A DNA stretch of 64,000 nt from NCBI GenBank assembly GCA_934668695.1, contig CAKUOD010000001.1, positions 62,001-126,000 of the forward strand. Direction: 5' to 3'. Under the pieces are notes generated by a model. That model ran no database searches. It had not been told where the DNA came from and saw only the letters and a program-made list of their open reading frames with translations. The DNA is from an uncultured Collinsella sp. (GTDB lineage: Bacteria; Actinomycetota; Coriobacteriia; Coriobacteriales; Coriobacteriaceae). The stretch's first letter is position 1. The number at the start of each line of letters is the position of its first letter. Positions 25,134 through 33,593 of the stretch are shown here, piece by piece. Both the position numbers and the translations under genes were made by a program.

Positions 25134-26264
25134 ATGCCCAACAAACCCGTGAAGATCATCATGCTTACCGGATACCTCGGTGCCGGCAAGACCACGCTGC
25201 TCAACCACATCCTCGCTAACGACGGCGGCATCCGCGCCGCCGTGATCGTCAACGATATCGGCGAGATCAACGTCGACGCCAGCCTCATCGCCGACGGCGG
25301 CCTTTCCGAGACCGACGACCTCATCCCGCTCACCAACGGCTGCATCTGCTGCACGCTTTCGGACGACCTGGCCAACCAGCTGCAGGGCATCGCCGATTCG
25401 GGCAACTTCGATTACATCATCATCGAGGCCTCGGGCATTTGCGAGCCTATCCCCATCGCCTACACCATCTCGAGCTTCTGCGACGAGGCCAAGGTGGGCG
25501 GCAAGCCCAAGCTCGCGCTCGACAACATCGTGGCCGTGGTCGATTGCGCCCGCATGTACGACGAGTTCAACGGCGGCCGCGACCTGCTGGCAGAGGATAT
25601 CGACGAGGACGACATCGAGAGTCTGCTCATCCAGCAGATTGAATTCTGCTCCACGCTCATCCTCAACAAGACCGATACCGTGAGCCCTGAGCAGATCGCC
25701 GAGCTCAAGGCCATCGTGCGCAGCCTGCAGAAAGACGCCGTAATTGTCGAGGCCCAAAACGGCGAGGTTCCCATGGAGGAGCTGCTCGACACCGACCGCT
25801 TCGACTTTATGCGCGCCTACAACTCCGCCGCTTGGATCGAGGCCATGGAGCATCCCGAGGAGCACGACGACCCCGAGGTGCTTGAGTACGACATCGAGAC
25901 CTTTGTGTACTCACGCCGCAAGCCGTTTGACCTGCAGAAGTTCACCGATTTTGTTGAGCAGGAGTGGCCCGATGAGGTCATTCGCGTCAAGGGTCCGCTG
26001 TGGCAGGCCAGCAATCCGGACATGTGCTACATGTTCGAGCAGGCCGGCCACCAGATGCGCCTGATGGAGAACGGTCTGTTCGTTGACTCCGCGCCCGAGG
26101 GCGAGAAGCAGAAGATCATCGACGAGAACCCCGAGATCATGCAGATTTGGGACGACGAGACGGGCGACCGCATGACGAGCCTATGCATCATCGGCCGTCA
26201 CATGGACAAGGATGCCCTCATCGCCTCCCTCGATGCCTGCCTGACCGACTGGCACCGCGCCTAG
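25134..26264 (+). CDS. CobW/COG0523 family GTP-dependent metallochaperone
   Basis: 376 residues from ATG 25134, which follows AAAGGAGGGCAC. GYLGAGKTTLLNH is the Walker A, VIVNDIGEINVDA the switch region, NGCICCTL the CxCC metal site, IIIEASG the Walker B region and LNKTD the guanine specificity motif. The C-terminal CobW domain is shorter than usual but present. Such proteins insert Zn, Co or other metals into targets; the metal cannot be inferred here, and no Zur box was recognised. Confidence 0.9.
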   Translation: MPNKPVKIIMLTGYLGAGKTTLLNHILANDGGIRAAVIVNDIGEINVDASLIADGGLSETDDLIPLTNGCICCTLSDDLANQLQGIADSGNFDYIIIEASGICEPIPIAYTISSFCDEAKVGGKPKLALDNIVAVVDCARMYDEFNGGRDLLAEDIDEDDIESLLIQQIEFCSTLILNKTDTVSPEQIAELKAIVRSLQKDAVIVEAQNGEVPMEELLDTDRFDFMRAYNSAAWIEAMEHPEEHDDPEVLEYDIETFVYSRRKPFDLQKFTDFVEQEWPDEVIRVKGPLWQASNPDMCYMFEQAGHQMRLMENGLFVDSAPEGEKQKIIDENPEIMQIWDDETGDRMTSLCIIGRHMDKDALIASLDACLTDWHRA

Positions 26265-26302
26265 GTTTATCCAAGCGGGCATTTTTCCGCTACGTAACCG
26301 CC

Positions 26303-26342
26303 AAACCACCACGAAGGTGCACTGCCCTTCGTGGTGGTTTTT
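26303..26342 (+). terminator. Terminator after the CobW-like gene
   Basis: AAACCACCACGAAGG (26303-26317) and CCTTCGTGGTGGTTT (26326-26340) form a perfect 15-bp stem followed by TTCGTT. Confidence 0.9.
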
Positions 26343-26363
26343 CGTTCTGAGCCAAGGAGATTC

Positions 26364-26963
26364 ATGTTCAACATTGTGCTGTATGCGCCCGAGATTCCAG
26401 CCAATACGGGCAATATCGGCCGCACCTGCGTGGTTACCGGCGCCCGCCTGCATCTGGTGGAGCCACTGGGCTTTTCGCTCGATGATAAGACGGTGCGCCG
26501 CGCCGGCCTGGGCTACTGGCAAAACTTGGACGTGACGACCTATGCCGGCTGGGAGGATTTCGTTGCGCGCAACGGCCTTTCCCCTGCCGATGGTCGCCTG
26601 CATCTGCTAACCAAAAAGGCACGCCGCACCTATGCGCAAAGCACCTACCGTGACGGTGACTATTTGGTCTTTGGCAGCGAGAGCTCGGGCATTCCCGAGG
26701 AGCTGCTCGCCGCGGCGCCCGAGCGCTGCGAGCGCATCCCGATGCTGCGCGATTGCGACTCACTCAATAACGCCGAGGCCTGGGAAGCCCACGAGGAATC
26801 ACTCGGGCATATCGAGGACGGCCATGAGGCCATCCTTCGGCAGGATATCTGCGGCAACTTCGTCAATCCGGACGACTACCGCATCAGCGCACTCAACCTC
26901 TCCAACAGCGCCGCCATCGTCCTCTACGAAGCCCTGCGCCAAACAGGCTTTCCGGGAATGTGA
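26364..26963 (+). CDS. trmL: tRNA (cytidine(34)-2'-O)-methyltransferase, TrmL family
   Basis: 199 residues of the SPOUT class. MFNIVLYAPEIPANTGNIGRT at the start, FGSESSGIP in the middle and LNLSNSAAIVLYEALRQ at the end are the three knot motifs. AAGGAG precedes ATG 26364. TrmL proteins are usually 150-165 residues; here about 35-40 extra residues lie between RIPM and ALNLSN (containing AEAWEAHEESLGHIEDGHE). The stop codon TGA belongs to the palindromic repeat at 26957. Predicted to methylate the wobble base of tRNA-Leu. Confidence 0.9.
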   Translation: MFNIVLYAPEIPANTGNIGRTCVVTGARLHLVEPLGFSLDDKTVRRAGLGYWQNLDVTTYAGWEDFVARNGLSPADGRLHLLTKKARRTYAQSTYRDGDYLVFGSESSGIPEELLAAAPERCERIPMLRDCDSLNNAEAWEAHEESLGHIEDGHEAILRQDICGNFVNPDDYRISALNLSNSAAIVLYEALRQTGFPGM

Positions 26964-26989
26964 CAATGGAATTGTCCCTTTGTCACATT
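26957..26989. repeat. Palindromic repeat family A, copy 1
   Basis: AATGTGACAA (26957-26966) mirrors TTGTCACATT (26980-26989), with a less perfect centre. The TGA at 26961-26963 is the trmL stop. Only 3 bases separate the repeat from the stop of the convergent UvrA-like gene. Likely serves as a shared 3'-end hairpin. Confidence 0.85.
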
Positions 26990-26992
26990 CGG

Positions 26993-29485
26993 TTATAGGT
27001 AGCGGCCGGTGATGCTCTTGGAGCAGGCCGCGATGTCGCTCGGCGTGCCGGCGCAGACGATTTGCCCGCCGGCGTCGCCACCGCCCGGGCCCATGTCGAT
27101 CACATAATCGGCGTTACGGATAAGGTCGAGATCGTGCTCGATCACGACAACTGTGGCGCCCTTGGCAACGAGGCCGTCAAATACACTCAGCAACACCTGA
27201 ACATCGAGCGGATGCAGGCCAATCGTGGGCTCGTCGAACACGAATACGGCATCATCCTGCACACGGCCCATCTCGCTCGCGAGCTTAAGACGCTGCGCCT
27301 CGCCGCCCGAAAGCGCCGGCGTGGGCTCACCGAGCGTGAGATAGCCCAAGCCCAGGTCGTGCAAGGTCTGCAAGCGCGCCTGCACCTTTTTGAGTCCCAC
27401 TGTGGCGTCGAGGGCCTCGTCCACACTCATGTCCATGAGCTGCGGCAACGTAAGCAGACTCCCGTCCTTGCCCTCGCGATGGATATGCGAAGCCGCGTCT
27501 GCATAACGTGAGCCGCGACATGCCGGGCAGACGATCTCGACATCGGGCAAAAACTGCACGTCGAGCGATATCGAGCCCGTGCCATCGCACGTAGGGCAAC
27601 GCAAAGCGCCAGTGTTGTAGCTAAATGCGCCCGCCTTGTAGCCGGCTGCCTTGGCCTCGGGCGTACGGGCGAAGGCGCGACGCAGCTCGTCATGGATGTC
27701 GGCATAAGTCGCCACCGTCGAGCGCACGTTGGCGCCGATGGGCGTAGCGTCAATCAGATTTGCGCGGGCAATGCCTTCGGCATCGACCCAACGCACATGT
27801 TTTGGCAGGCGCCCGCCGGCCGCCTGCGCCTTAAGCGCCGGGATGAGCGTCTCGAGCACCAACGTCGTCTTGCCCGAACCCGAAACGCCCGTCACCGCGA
27901 CCAAGTGACCGCGCGGGATATCGACTTCGAGCGGCTTGACGGTATGGATGGTATCGGTCGCCATGCGGATGTGGCCCTGGTCGAACATTTCGTCGTCAGT
28001 CACCTGCGGACGCAAACGCTTGGAGTCCGATCTCAAAAACGGCGCGATGCGGCTGCCCTGCGATTGTTCGACCTCGTCTACCGTGCCCGCGGCAATCACA
28101 TTACCGCCGCCTGCTCCGGCAACGGGGCCCATCTCGACCAGATAGTCGGCTTCCGCTAGTACGCGCGTATCGTGGTCGACAACAACCACGGTGTTGCCGT
28201 CATCCACCAGATCGCGCATCACGCCTACCAGGCCGTCGACATTAGCAGGATGCAAGCCAATCGAGGGCTCGTCCAGCACATAGAGCACGCCCGTCGATCG
28301 GTTGCGCACCACGCGGGCGAGTTGCACGCGCTGGCGCTCACCCGTGGAGAGCGTGGCGCCTGCGCGATCGAGCGAAAGGTAATCGAGACCCAGGTCGACC
28401 AGACGACGGGCCGTGCGCAAAAATGAATCGCAGATATCCGTCGCCATGGGCTGCATCTCGGCCGGCAAGGATGCGGGCACCCCGCGCACCCACTCAATCG
28501 CCTCGCCCAGCGTCATGGCAGCCGCCTGCGCCAGATTGATACCGCGCACCCGGGGCTGACGCGCAGCCTCGGAGAGGCGCGTGCCGCCGCAATCGCGGCA
28601 TGGGCCCTCGCGCAAAAAGCGTGCAACGCGTTTGAGGCCCTTGTCGTCCTTAACCTTGGCGAGCGCATTCTCAACGGTATAGACGGCGTTGTAATAGGTG
28701 AAGTCGAGCGGCGTGGCGCCCTCGCCGTTTTTGGGAACGTAGAGGATGTGCTTCTTAACCGCCGGGCCATGGAACACGATATCGCGCTCGGCGGGCGTGA
28801 GCTGGTTAAACGGCACGTCGGTGCGCACGCCCATCTCGCCGGCCACCTGCTTCATCAGGTCCCACATGAGCGTGCCCCAGGGAAGCACTGCGCCCTCGTT
28901 GATAGTCTTCGACTCGTCGGGCACCAGGCTCGCTTCGTCCACCTCGCGCATGACACCGGTGCCGCCGCAGGTGGGACACGCACCGCCGCTATTGAAAGCC
29001 AAATCCTCGGCACTCGGCGCGTAGAACTCGCGGCCGCATTCGGGACACGTAAGCGTCAGACCCGCAGCCACGTTAAGGCTCGGCTCCACACGTGCCCCGC
29101 AATGCGGGCACACGTGATGGGCACAACGGCTAAAAAGCAGACGCAGGCTATTGTTGAGCTCGGTCATGGTGCCAAAGGTCGAGCGCACGCCTGGCACACT
29201 GGGGCGCTGATGCAACGCGAGCGCCGCCGGCACGTGCAGCACTTCATCCACCTGAGCGTGCTCGGCCTGGGTGAGCCGTCGGCGGGTATAGGCGCTGAGC
29301 GCCTCCAGGTAGCGACGCGAGCCCTCGGCATAAAGAACCCCCAGCGCCAGCGAACTCTTGCCCGAACCCGATACGCCGGCAATACCCACGAGCTTTCCCA
29401 GCGGGATATCAATATCGATGTCCTTGAGGTTGTGGACACGTGCACCGCGCACCTCGATAGCACTTGGTTGTTGCGACACCGTCAT
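26993..29485 (-). CDS. UvrA-like ABC ATPase (UvrA2/class II type)
   Basis: 830 residues, shorter than housekeeping UvrA (about 940). Two ABC modules: Walker A GVSGSGKSS near residue 40 and GVSGSGKTT near 525; signatures STGERQRVQLARV and LSGGEAQRLKLA; Walker B YVLDEPSIGLHP and FVFDEPTIGLHP. Zinc-type clusters CPHCG, CPECG, CPTCGGTG, CRDCGG, CPTCDGTG and CPACRG are present. Start at 29485 after GGAAGGGG. The reduced length suggests a paralogue with a trimmed UvrB-contact region, of the kind linked to DNA-damage or drug tolerance, rather than the canonical repair subunit. Single gene between palindromes 1 and 2. Confidence 0.88.
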   Translation of the reverse strand: MTVSQQPSAIEVRGARVHNLKDIDIDIPLGKLVGIAGVSGSGKSSLALGVLYAEGSRRYLEALSAYTRRRLTQAEHAQVDEVLHVPAALALHQRPSVPGVRSTFGTMTELNNSLRLLFSRCAHHVCPHCGARVEPSLNVAAGLTLTCPECGREFYAPSAEDLAFNSGGACPTCGGTGVMREVDEASLVPDESKTINEGAVLPWGTLMWDLMKQVAGEMGVRTDVPFNQLTPAERDIVFHGPAVKKHILYVPKNGEGATPLDFTYYNAVYTVENALAKVKDDKGLKRVARFLREGPCRDCGGTRLSEAARQPRVRGINLAQAAAMTLGEAIEWVRGVPASLPAEMQPMATDICDSFLRTARRLVDLGLDYLSLDRAGATLSTGERQRVQLARVVRNRSTGVLYVLDEPSIGLHPANVDGLVGVMRDLVDDGNTVVVVDHDTRVLAEADYLVEMGPVAGAGGGNVIAAGTVDEVEQSQGSRIAPFLRSDSKRLRPQVTDDEMFDQGHIRMATDTIHTVKPLEVDIPRGHLVAVTGVSGSGKTTLVLETLIPALKAQAAGGRLPKHVRWVDAEGIARANLIDATPIGANVRSTVATYADIHDELRRAFARTPEAKAAGYKAGAFSYNTGALRCPTCDGTGSISLDVQFLPDVEIVCPACRGSRYADAASHIHREGKDGSLLTLPQLMDMSVDEALDATVGLKKVQARLQTLHDLGLGYLTLGEPTPALSGGEAQRLKLASEMGRVQDDAVFVFDEPTIGLHPLDVQVLLSVFDGLVAKGATVVVIEHDLDLIRNADYVIDMGPGGGDAGGQIVCAGTPSDIAACSKSITGRYL

Positions 29486-29506
29486 CGTTCCCCTTCCAGT
29501 TGATCG

Positions 29507-29539
29507 AATGTGACAAAGGGACTGTCCCTTTGTCACATT
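29507..29539. repeat. Palindromic repeat family A, copy 2 (perfect)
   Basis: A 33-base perfect palindrome: AATGTGACAAAGGGAC, central T, GTCCCTTTGTCACATT. On the minus strand its TGA (29535-29533) is the stop codon of the GNAT gene. It lies 21 bases upstream of the UvrA-like ATG, so it separates two same-strand genes. Confidence 0.92.
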
Positions 29540-30081
29540 GTCTGCCTGAGCCAGTCTTCGCAGGTCAAATACGTAAAGCACTCGGTACGCACATCGCCCA
29601 TAAGCTCGCAGGGCACGTCGCGCTCAACGTGATGCGGCGCGAATCCACACTTTTGTTGAACGCGTAACGACTTGTCATTGCCCTCGTAATATCCGCACCA
29701 AAGCGCCTTGCAGCCAAGCGTTTCGAACGCATAACGCTGCATGGCTCGCACCGCTTCGGGAGCAAAGCCTCGGCCCCAAAATGGCTTGGCGATCCAATAG
29801 CCCACCTCAAGTTCGAGACCGTCATCTCGACGGTTTAACTCGCAGCGAGATGGCATGAGCCCGATGCTGCCCATGGGCTCATCTGTCGCAGCCAGGCAAA
29901 CGGCAAAGGTATGGGGTGCCGCAAAGACTGTCCGAATGATCTCCTTGCTTTCCCCAATGCTTCGATGGGGCGGCCAGCCCGCAGCCGGTCCCACGTCCGG
30001 GTCGCTCGCATATGTAAACAGGATTGCCGCGTCCGTCTCGCGCCACGGACGTAGCGTCAAACGCTCAGTATGAATCGCCAT
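29533..30081 (-). CDS. GNAT N-acetyltransferase (RimJ/RimL-like)
   Basis: 182 residues. TERLTLRPWRETDA at the start, LEVGYWIAKPFWGRGFAPEAV (acetyl-CoA loop, GRGFA) and CGYYEGNDKSLRVQQKCGF are typical of RimJ-like acetyltransferases acting on protein or peptide amines. The target is unknown. The reading frame ends inside palindrome copy 2, whose TGA closes it. The ribosome site is weak (GAGAGG). Confidence 0.82.
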   Translation of the reverse strand: MAIHTERLTLRPWRETDAAILFTYASDPDVGPAAGWPPHRSIGESKEIIRTVFAAPHTFAVCLAATDEPMGSIGLMPSRCELNRRDDGLELEVGYWIAKPFWGRGFAPEAVRAMQRYAFETLGCKALWCGYYEGNDKSLRVQQKCGFAPHHVERDVPCELMGDVRTECFTYLTCEDWLRQTM

Positions 30082-30101
30082 AATTTAGCCTCTCAAATAT
30101 C

Positions 30102-30134
30102 GATGTGGCAAAGGGACAGCCCCTTTGTCACATC
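30102..30134. repeat. Palindromic repeat family A, copy 3
   Basis: GATGTGGCAAAGGG (30102-30115) mirrors CCCTTTGTCACATC (30121-30134) with one mismatch; centre ACAGC. The TGA stop of the downstream-coordinate ATPase gene (30135-30133) shares its last two bases with the palindrome. Confidence 0.88.
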
Positions 30135-31251
30135 ACTCATGCCATAAAATGCGGTCGCGAATGTACGCGCCCAGCATGGGCACGGTAAATCGGACGAGGC
30201 CGTATCCGGCAGCCTCGATGACGCGCTCGCGAATCAGGCTTGCGCGATATTTACTCGCCCAGCTCTGGGTACGATCGCAGCGCTCAATGATATCCGCCAT
30301 GCGCGTCGGCTTGCCCTCGTCAACCGCCATGGCCTCGATAAAAAGGCGCTGTGGACTGCGCAGCCCGTAATACAGGGGCGCGTCAACCGCTTCATAGAAC
30401 TCGGAGACGGCATCCGCATGGCCATCCTCGACATCGCGCCTTTCGATGACCTGTGAGCCACGCCGGACAGCAGATCGCCACATGTAATAACCCACAAGCT
30501 GAACCATATAGGGATGCCCCATGCTCTTGTGTGCCGCAAGGTCCGCCGTCTCCGCATCAACGTAAAGACCAGCGTCTTTGACCGTCTGGATATATGAATC
30601 GCGCACCTTGGGCAAAGATATCGCCCCCAGCGTACGCTGCTGGGCACGCCGCAAAAACGTCACGCTTGGCTCTTCGAGCAGATCGTCAACCATACTGGGT
30701 AAGCCGGCGAACACCAGCGCAAGGCCGCGCTGGTCGCTATCGGACAAGCCCGTGGCATCCTGGTCTCCGAGCACCTGCTGATAGAGAACGGCAAGAGCCG
30801 CCAGCTCCTCGATAGACGCAGATTGAGCCTCGTCAATCGCAAACAGTATGCCCTTGCCTGGACCGAGCTTCTTGAGGCGCTCGTTGACCAGCCCTCGCAA
30901 CGTCTCGCCCTTTGCTCGCGCCGCCTCGACCGACATCCGCCCAAACGACGGCCCAAACTCCATTGACGTCACAACGGGTTTATTCGAGCGAAGCGCGTCG
31001 GCCAGGCGGTCGCACAAGCCAAGCGAAGCGGAATCGGAGACAACCGCCCATCCGCGCTCGCTGGCTAGACGTTGCAGCTCCCGCAGGAGAACCGTCTTGC
31101 CGCAGCCGCGGTTTCCCGTAATGAGCATGAGCCTGCCCGGCGCTCCGGCGCCGTTGTCGAGCCCTTCCTCGAAATCTTCGACGACCGACTCTCGACCGAT
31201 GAGTATCGGAGGCCGCTTGCCAGCCGTGGGCTTAAAGGGATTTGGATTCAT
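30133..31251 (-). CDS. AAA-type ATP-binding protein with C-terminal winged-helix-like region
   Basis: 372 residues. RLMLITGNRGCGKTVLL holds the Walker A (residues about 42-55) and GILFAIDEAQSASIEE the Walker B. The region PQRLFIEAMAVDEGK to the end looks like a small helical or winged-helix domain. The layout resembles the Orc1/Cdc6-like and MoxR-distant AAA_16 ATPases found in many bacteria, often of unknown function. Three TTATACC repeats lie just upstream of its ATG. I do not recognise a specific family. Confidence 0.75.
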   Translation of the reverse strand: MNPNPFKPTAGKRPPILIGRESVVEDFEEGLDNGAGAPGRLMLITGNRGCGKTVLLRELQRLASERGWAVVSDSASLGLCDRLADALRSNKPVVTSMEFGPSFGRMSVEAARAKGETLRGLVNERLKKLGPGKGILFAIDEAQSASIEELAALAVLYQQVLGDQDATGLSDSDQRGLALVFAGLPSMVDDLLEEPSVTFLRRAQQRTLGAISLPKVRDSYIQTVKDAGLYVDAETADLAAHKSMGHPYMVQLVGYYMWRSAVRRGSQVIERRDVEDGHADAVSEFYEAVDAPLYYGLRSPQRLFIEAMAVDEGKPTRMADIIERCDRTQSWASKYRASLIRERVIEAAGYGLVRFTVPMLGAYIRDRILWHE

Positions 31252-31286
31252 GTCGGCCTCCTCGGATTGGCAAACGCTGCCTATAG

Positions 31287-31313
31287 TTATACCAACTTAT
31301 ACCGAGTTATACC
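31287..31313. promoter_or_regulatory. Three TTATACC direct repeats at 10-bp spacing
   Basis: TTATACC at 31287-31293, 31297-31303 and 31307-31313, one per helical turn. They lie 36-62 bases upstream of the ATPase gene's ATG at 31251 (minus strand reads GGTATAA). Placement suggests an operator bound cooperatively, overlapping the promoter. Confidence 0.5.
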
Positions 31314-31319
31314 AACAGC

Positions 31320-31350
31320 AGGTGACAAAGGAACTGTCCCTTTGTCACCT
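31320..31350. repeat. Palindromic repeat family A, copy 4
   Basis: AGGTGACAAAGGAAC (31320-31334), central T, GTCCCTTTGTCACCT (31336-31350), one mismatch. On the minus strand the TGA at 31347-31345 is the stop codon of the TetM-like GTPase gene. Confidence 0.9.
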
Positions 31351-33348
31351 ATGGCCGAAGAACTCTGCGTCTGCCGCTCGCCAGGGGCGAAAGATAGCGG
31401 GATCGATCTTTACGTGCGCCGCGGCGGGTACGTCGTACCATTTGACCGTGTAACCGGCGCCGTGAGAGCAAAAGACCGAATCGGGCGTGTTGGGCAGATC
31501 GGCCTCGGGCTCATAGGCGGCCGTCTCGATTACGCGCTCGGCATCATGGCATGCCGCATAGCCGGCGAACTCCAGGTACAGATGCCCACGACCACTCGTG
31601 TAGGCAGCCACCTCCAGCGCGTAATCCTGCACCTCTGATGCCGGTACACGACCCACAAGCTTCGCCCGGTCGCCTGTCATCGTCGGCGGCTCGTACTCGG
31701 CACCCATGCGCGTGGCATCCGAGAGCGCCCGACCCACGCACTCCCCCGGCACCTCGAGCTCAAAGCGATACCACGGCTCCAACAGCACCGCCGCGCCGGC
31801 CTCGCGCGCCTGCATCAAACCCTGGCGAATCGCGCGGTACGTGGCCTGGCGAAAATCGCCGCCCTCGGTATGTTTGGCATGCGCACGGCCGCCCGTGAGC
31901 GTAATGCGCACATCGGTGATGGGCGAGCCGGTCAGCACGCCCAGGTGATCGCGCTCCATGGCGTTGGTGAGTGCCAAACGCTGCCAGTTAAGATCGAGCT
32001 CGTCGGTCGAGGTCACGGTACCAAACTGCACGCCCGAACCCGCTGGCAACGGCTCCAGGCGTAGATGCACCTCGGCATAGTGGCGCAGCGGCTCAAAGTG
32101 GCCCACGCCCTCGACCGGCTGCGAAATAGTCTCCTTATAGAGAATGCCGCCAGACTCAAACGCAACCGAAAGGCCAAAGCGATCTGCCAACACCCGCTGT
32201 ACGACCTCGAGTTGCACGGCGCCCATCAACTGCAAATGAATCTGCTCAAGATGCGTATTCCAGCTTACGCCGAGCATGGGATCCTCGTCCGCCAACTCAG
32301 TCAGTGCCTTGAACACCGTATGGACATCGTGCTCGTTCGGCAGCACCGTATAGGTGAGGACCGGCGCAATGACGGGCGCATCGCCCGCGGGCTCCGCGCC
32401 CAGGGCGTCCCCTGGGCGAACGTGCGCAAGACCCGTCACGGCGCAGATGCCGCCAGCGGCAACTTCCTGGGCAAGCTCGTATTTCTCGCCGTTATAGATG
32501 CGCACCTGGTCGATCTTTTGCTCCCATGCCTCGGCACCGGAACGTCCGCCAATCATCTGCTTGGCATGCAGCGTGCCGCCGGTCACTTTAACCCAAGCCA
32601 AGCGCTCACCGCGATCCCCGCGGCTGACACGATAGACGCGCGCGGCAAACTCCGGGAGCCACGCCTGTTCGCGCATCAGCGCACATATGCCGTCCAGCAG
32701 CTCGTCCACGCCTTGGTCCTTGAGCGCCGAGCCGGCAAAGCAGGGAAAGAGCTTGCGCTCGGCAACCATGCGCGACAGCGTTGCAACAGAAAGCTCGCCC
32801 GCCTCAAGAAACTCCTCGAGTGCCGCCTCGTCCAACGCAGCAGCGTCTTCCTGAACGGCGCCGCCCGCCAGCAGTTCGTTGGCATCCAGGCAGCCCTCGG
32901 AAAGACGTTGCCCAAGTTGTGCCAGCAAAACATCGCGGCCGGGATTCTCCAAATCGATCTTGTTGATATAGATGAACGTCGGAATGTCATAGCGCGCAAG
33001 CAGGCGCCACAGGGTTTCGGTGTGCCCCTGCACGCCGTCGTTGGCGCTCACAACCAAAATCGCATAGTCGAGCGCGCGCAGTGTGCGCTCCGCCTCGGCC
33101 GAAAAATCGACGTGGCCGGGCGCATCCACAAGCATGACGTGGGTATCACCGTGGTCGAACACGGCCTGCGACGAGAAAATTGTGATGCCACGCTCGCGCT
33201 CGATCGCATTAGTGTCCAGATGCGAATCGCCATCGTCCACGCGCCCGCGCTTGCGAATGCGACCCGAGTTGAACAGCATGGCCTCGGCCAGCGTGGTCTT
33301 GCCGGCATCGACATGCGCCAAGATTCCAACGACCGCTTGCTTCGACAT
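31345..33348 (-). CDS. TetM/EF-G-like translational GTPase (ribosomal protection type)
   Basis: 667 residues with the five-domain EF-G plan. GILAHVDAGKTTLAEAML is the P loop, RERGITI switch I, DAPGHVDF switch II and NKIDLENPGR the NKxD motif. Length and the C-terminal region (SHGAGYTVKWYDVP) fit Tet(M)/Tet(O)-type ribosomal protection proteins rather than EF-G (about 700). AGAGGAGAG precedes ATG 33348. Members eject tetracycline from the ribosome, but chromosomal relatives in Gram-positive gut bacteria may have housekeeping roles. No mobile element flanks it, and composition matches its neighbours, so a native paralogue is likely. Confidence 0.78.
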   Translation of the reverse strand: MSKQAVVGILAHVDAGKTTLAEAMLFNSGRIRKRGRVDDGDSHLDTNAIERERGITIFSSQAVFDHGDTHVMLVDAPGHVDFSAEAERTLRALDYAILVVSANDGVQGHTETLWRLLARYDIPTFIYINKIDLENPGRDVLLAQLGQRLSEGCLDANELLAGGAVQEDAAALDEAALEEFLEAGELSVATLSRMVAERKLFPCFAGSALKDQGVDELLDGICALMREQAWLPEFAARVYRVSRGDRGERLAWVKVTGGTLHAKQMIGGRSGAEAWEQKIDQVRIYNGEKYELAQEVAAGGICAVTGLAHVRPGDALGAEPAGDAPVIAPVLTYTVLPNEHDVHTVFKALTELADEDPMLGVSWNTHLEQIHLQLMGAVQLEVVQRVLADRFGLSVAFESGGILYKETISQPVEGVGHFEPLRHYAEVHLRLEPLPAGSGVQFGTVTSTDELDLNWQRLALTNAMERDHLGVLTGSPITDVRITLTGGRAHAKHTEGGDFRQATYRAIRQGLMQAREAGAAVLLEPWYRFELEVPGECVGRALSDATRMGAEYEPPTMTGDRAKLVGRVPASEVQDYALEVAAYTSGRGHLYLEFAGYAACHDAERVIETAAYEPEADLPNTPDSVFCSHGAGYTVKWYDVPAAAHVKIDPAIFRPWRAADAEFFGHR

Positions 33349-33593
33349 GGCTCTCCTCTTATTACAAGCCCATCGCACGCGGCAACGGGCGCTCACGCTC
33401 CACACTGGATGATACAATTTACGGGCCGGCGGGCGAAGCGGGCCCTATCCCCCGACCGAGCTCATCGCCCCGCGTTGCCGCGCGGCGTTTTTCGTAGGTT
33501 CGCGCCTTGCGAAAGCCGGCACCTCCCCTTTTTGTCTGCCCGGGCTCATCTGGGGCAGTAACAACGCGAGCCCCACAACTGCGAGGAACCACC

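Noticed and set aside
31345..33348. Calling the TetM-like GTPase an acquired resistance gene
   Set aside because: No flanking transfer genes, no compositional break, and motifs alone cannot separate resistance proteins from native paralogues.
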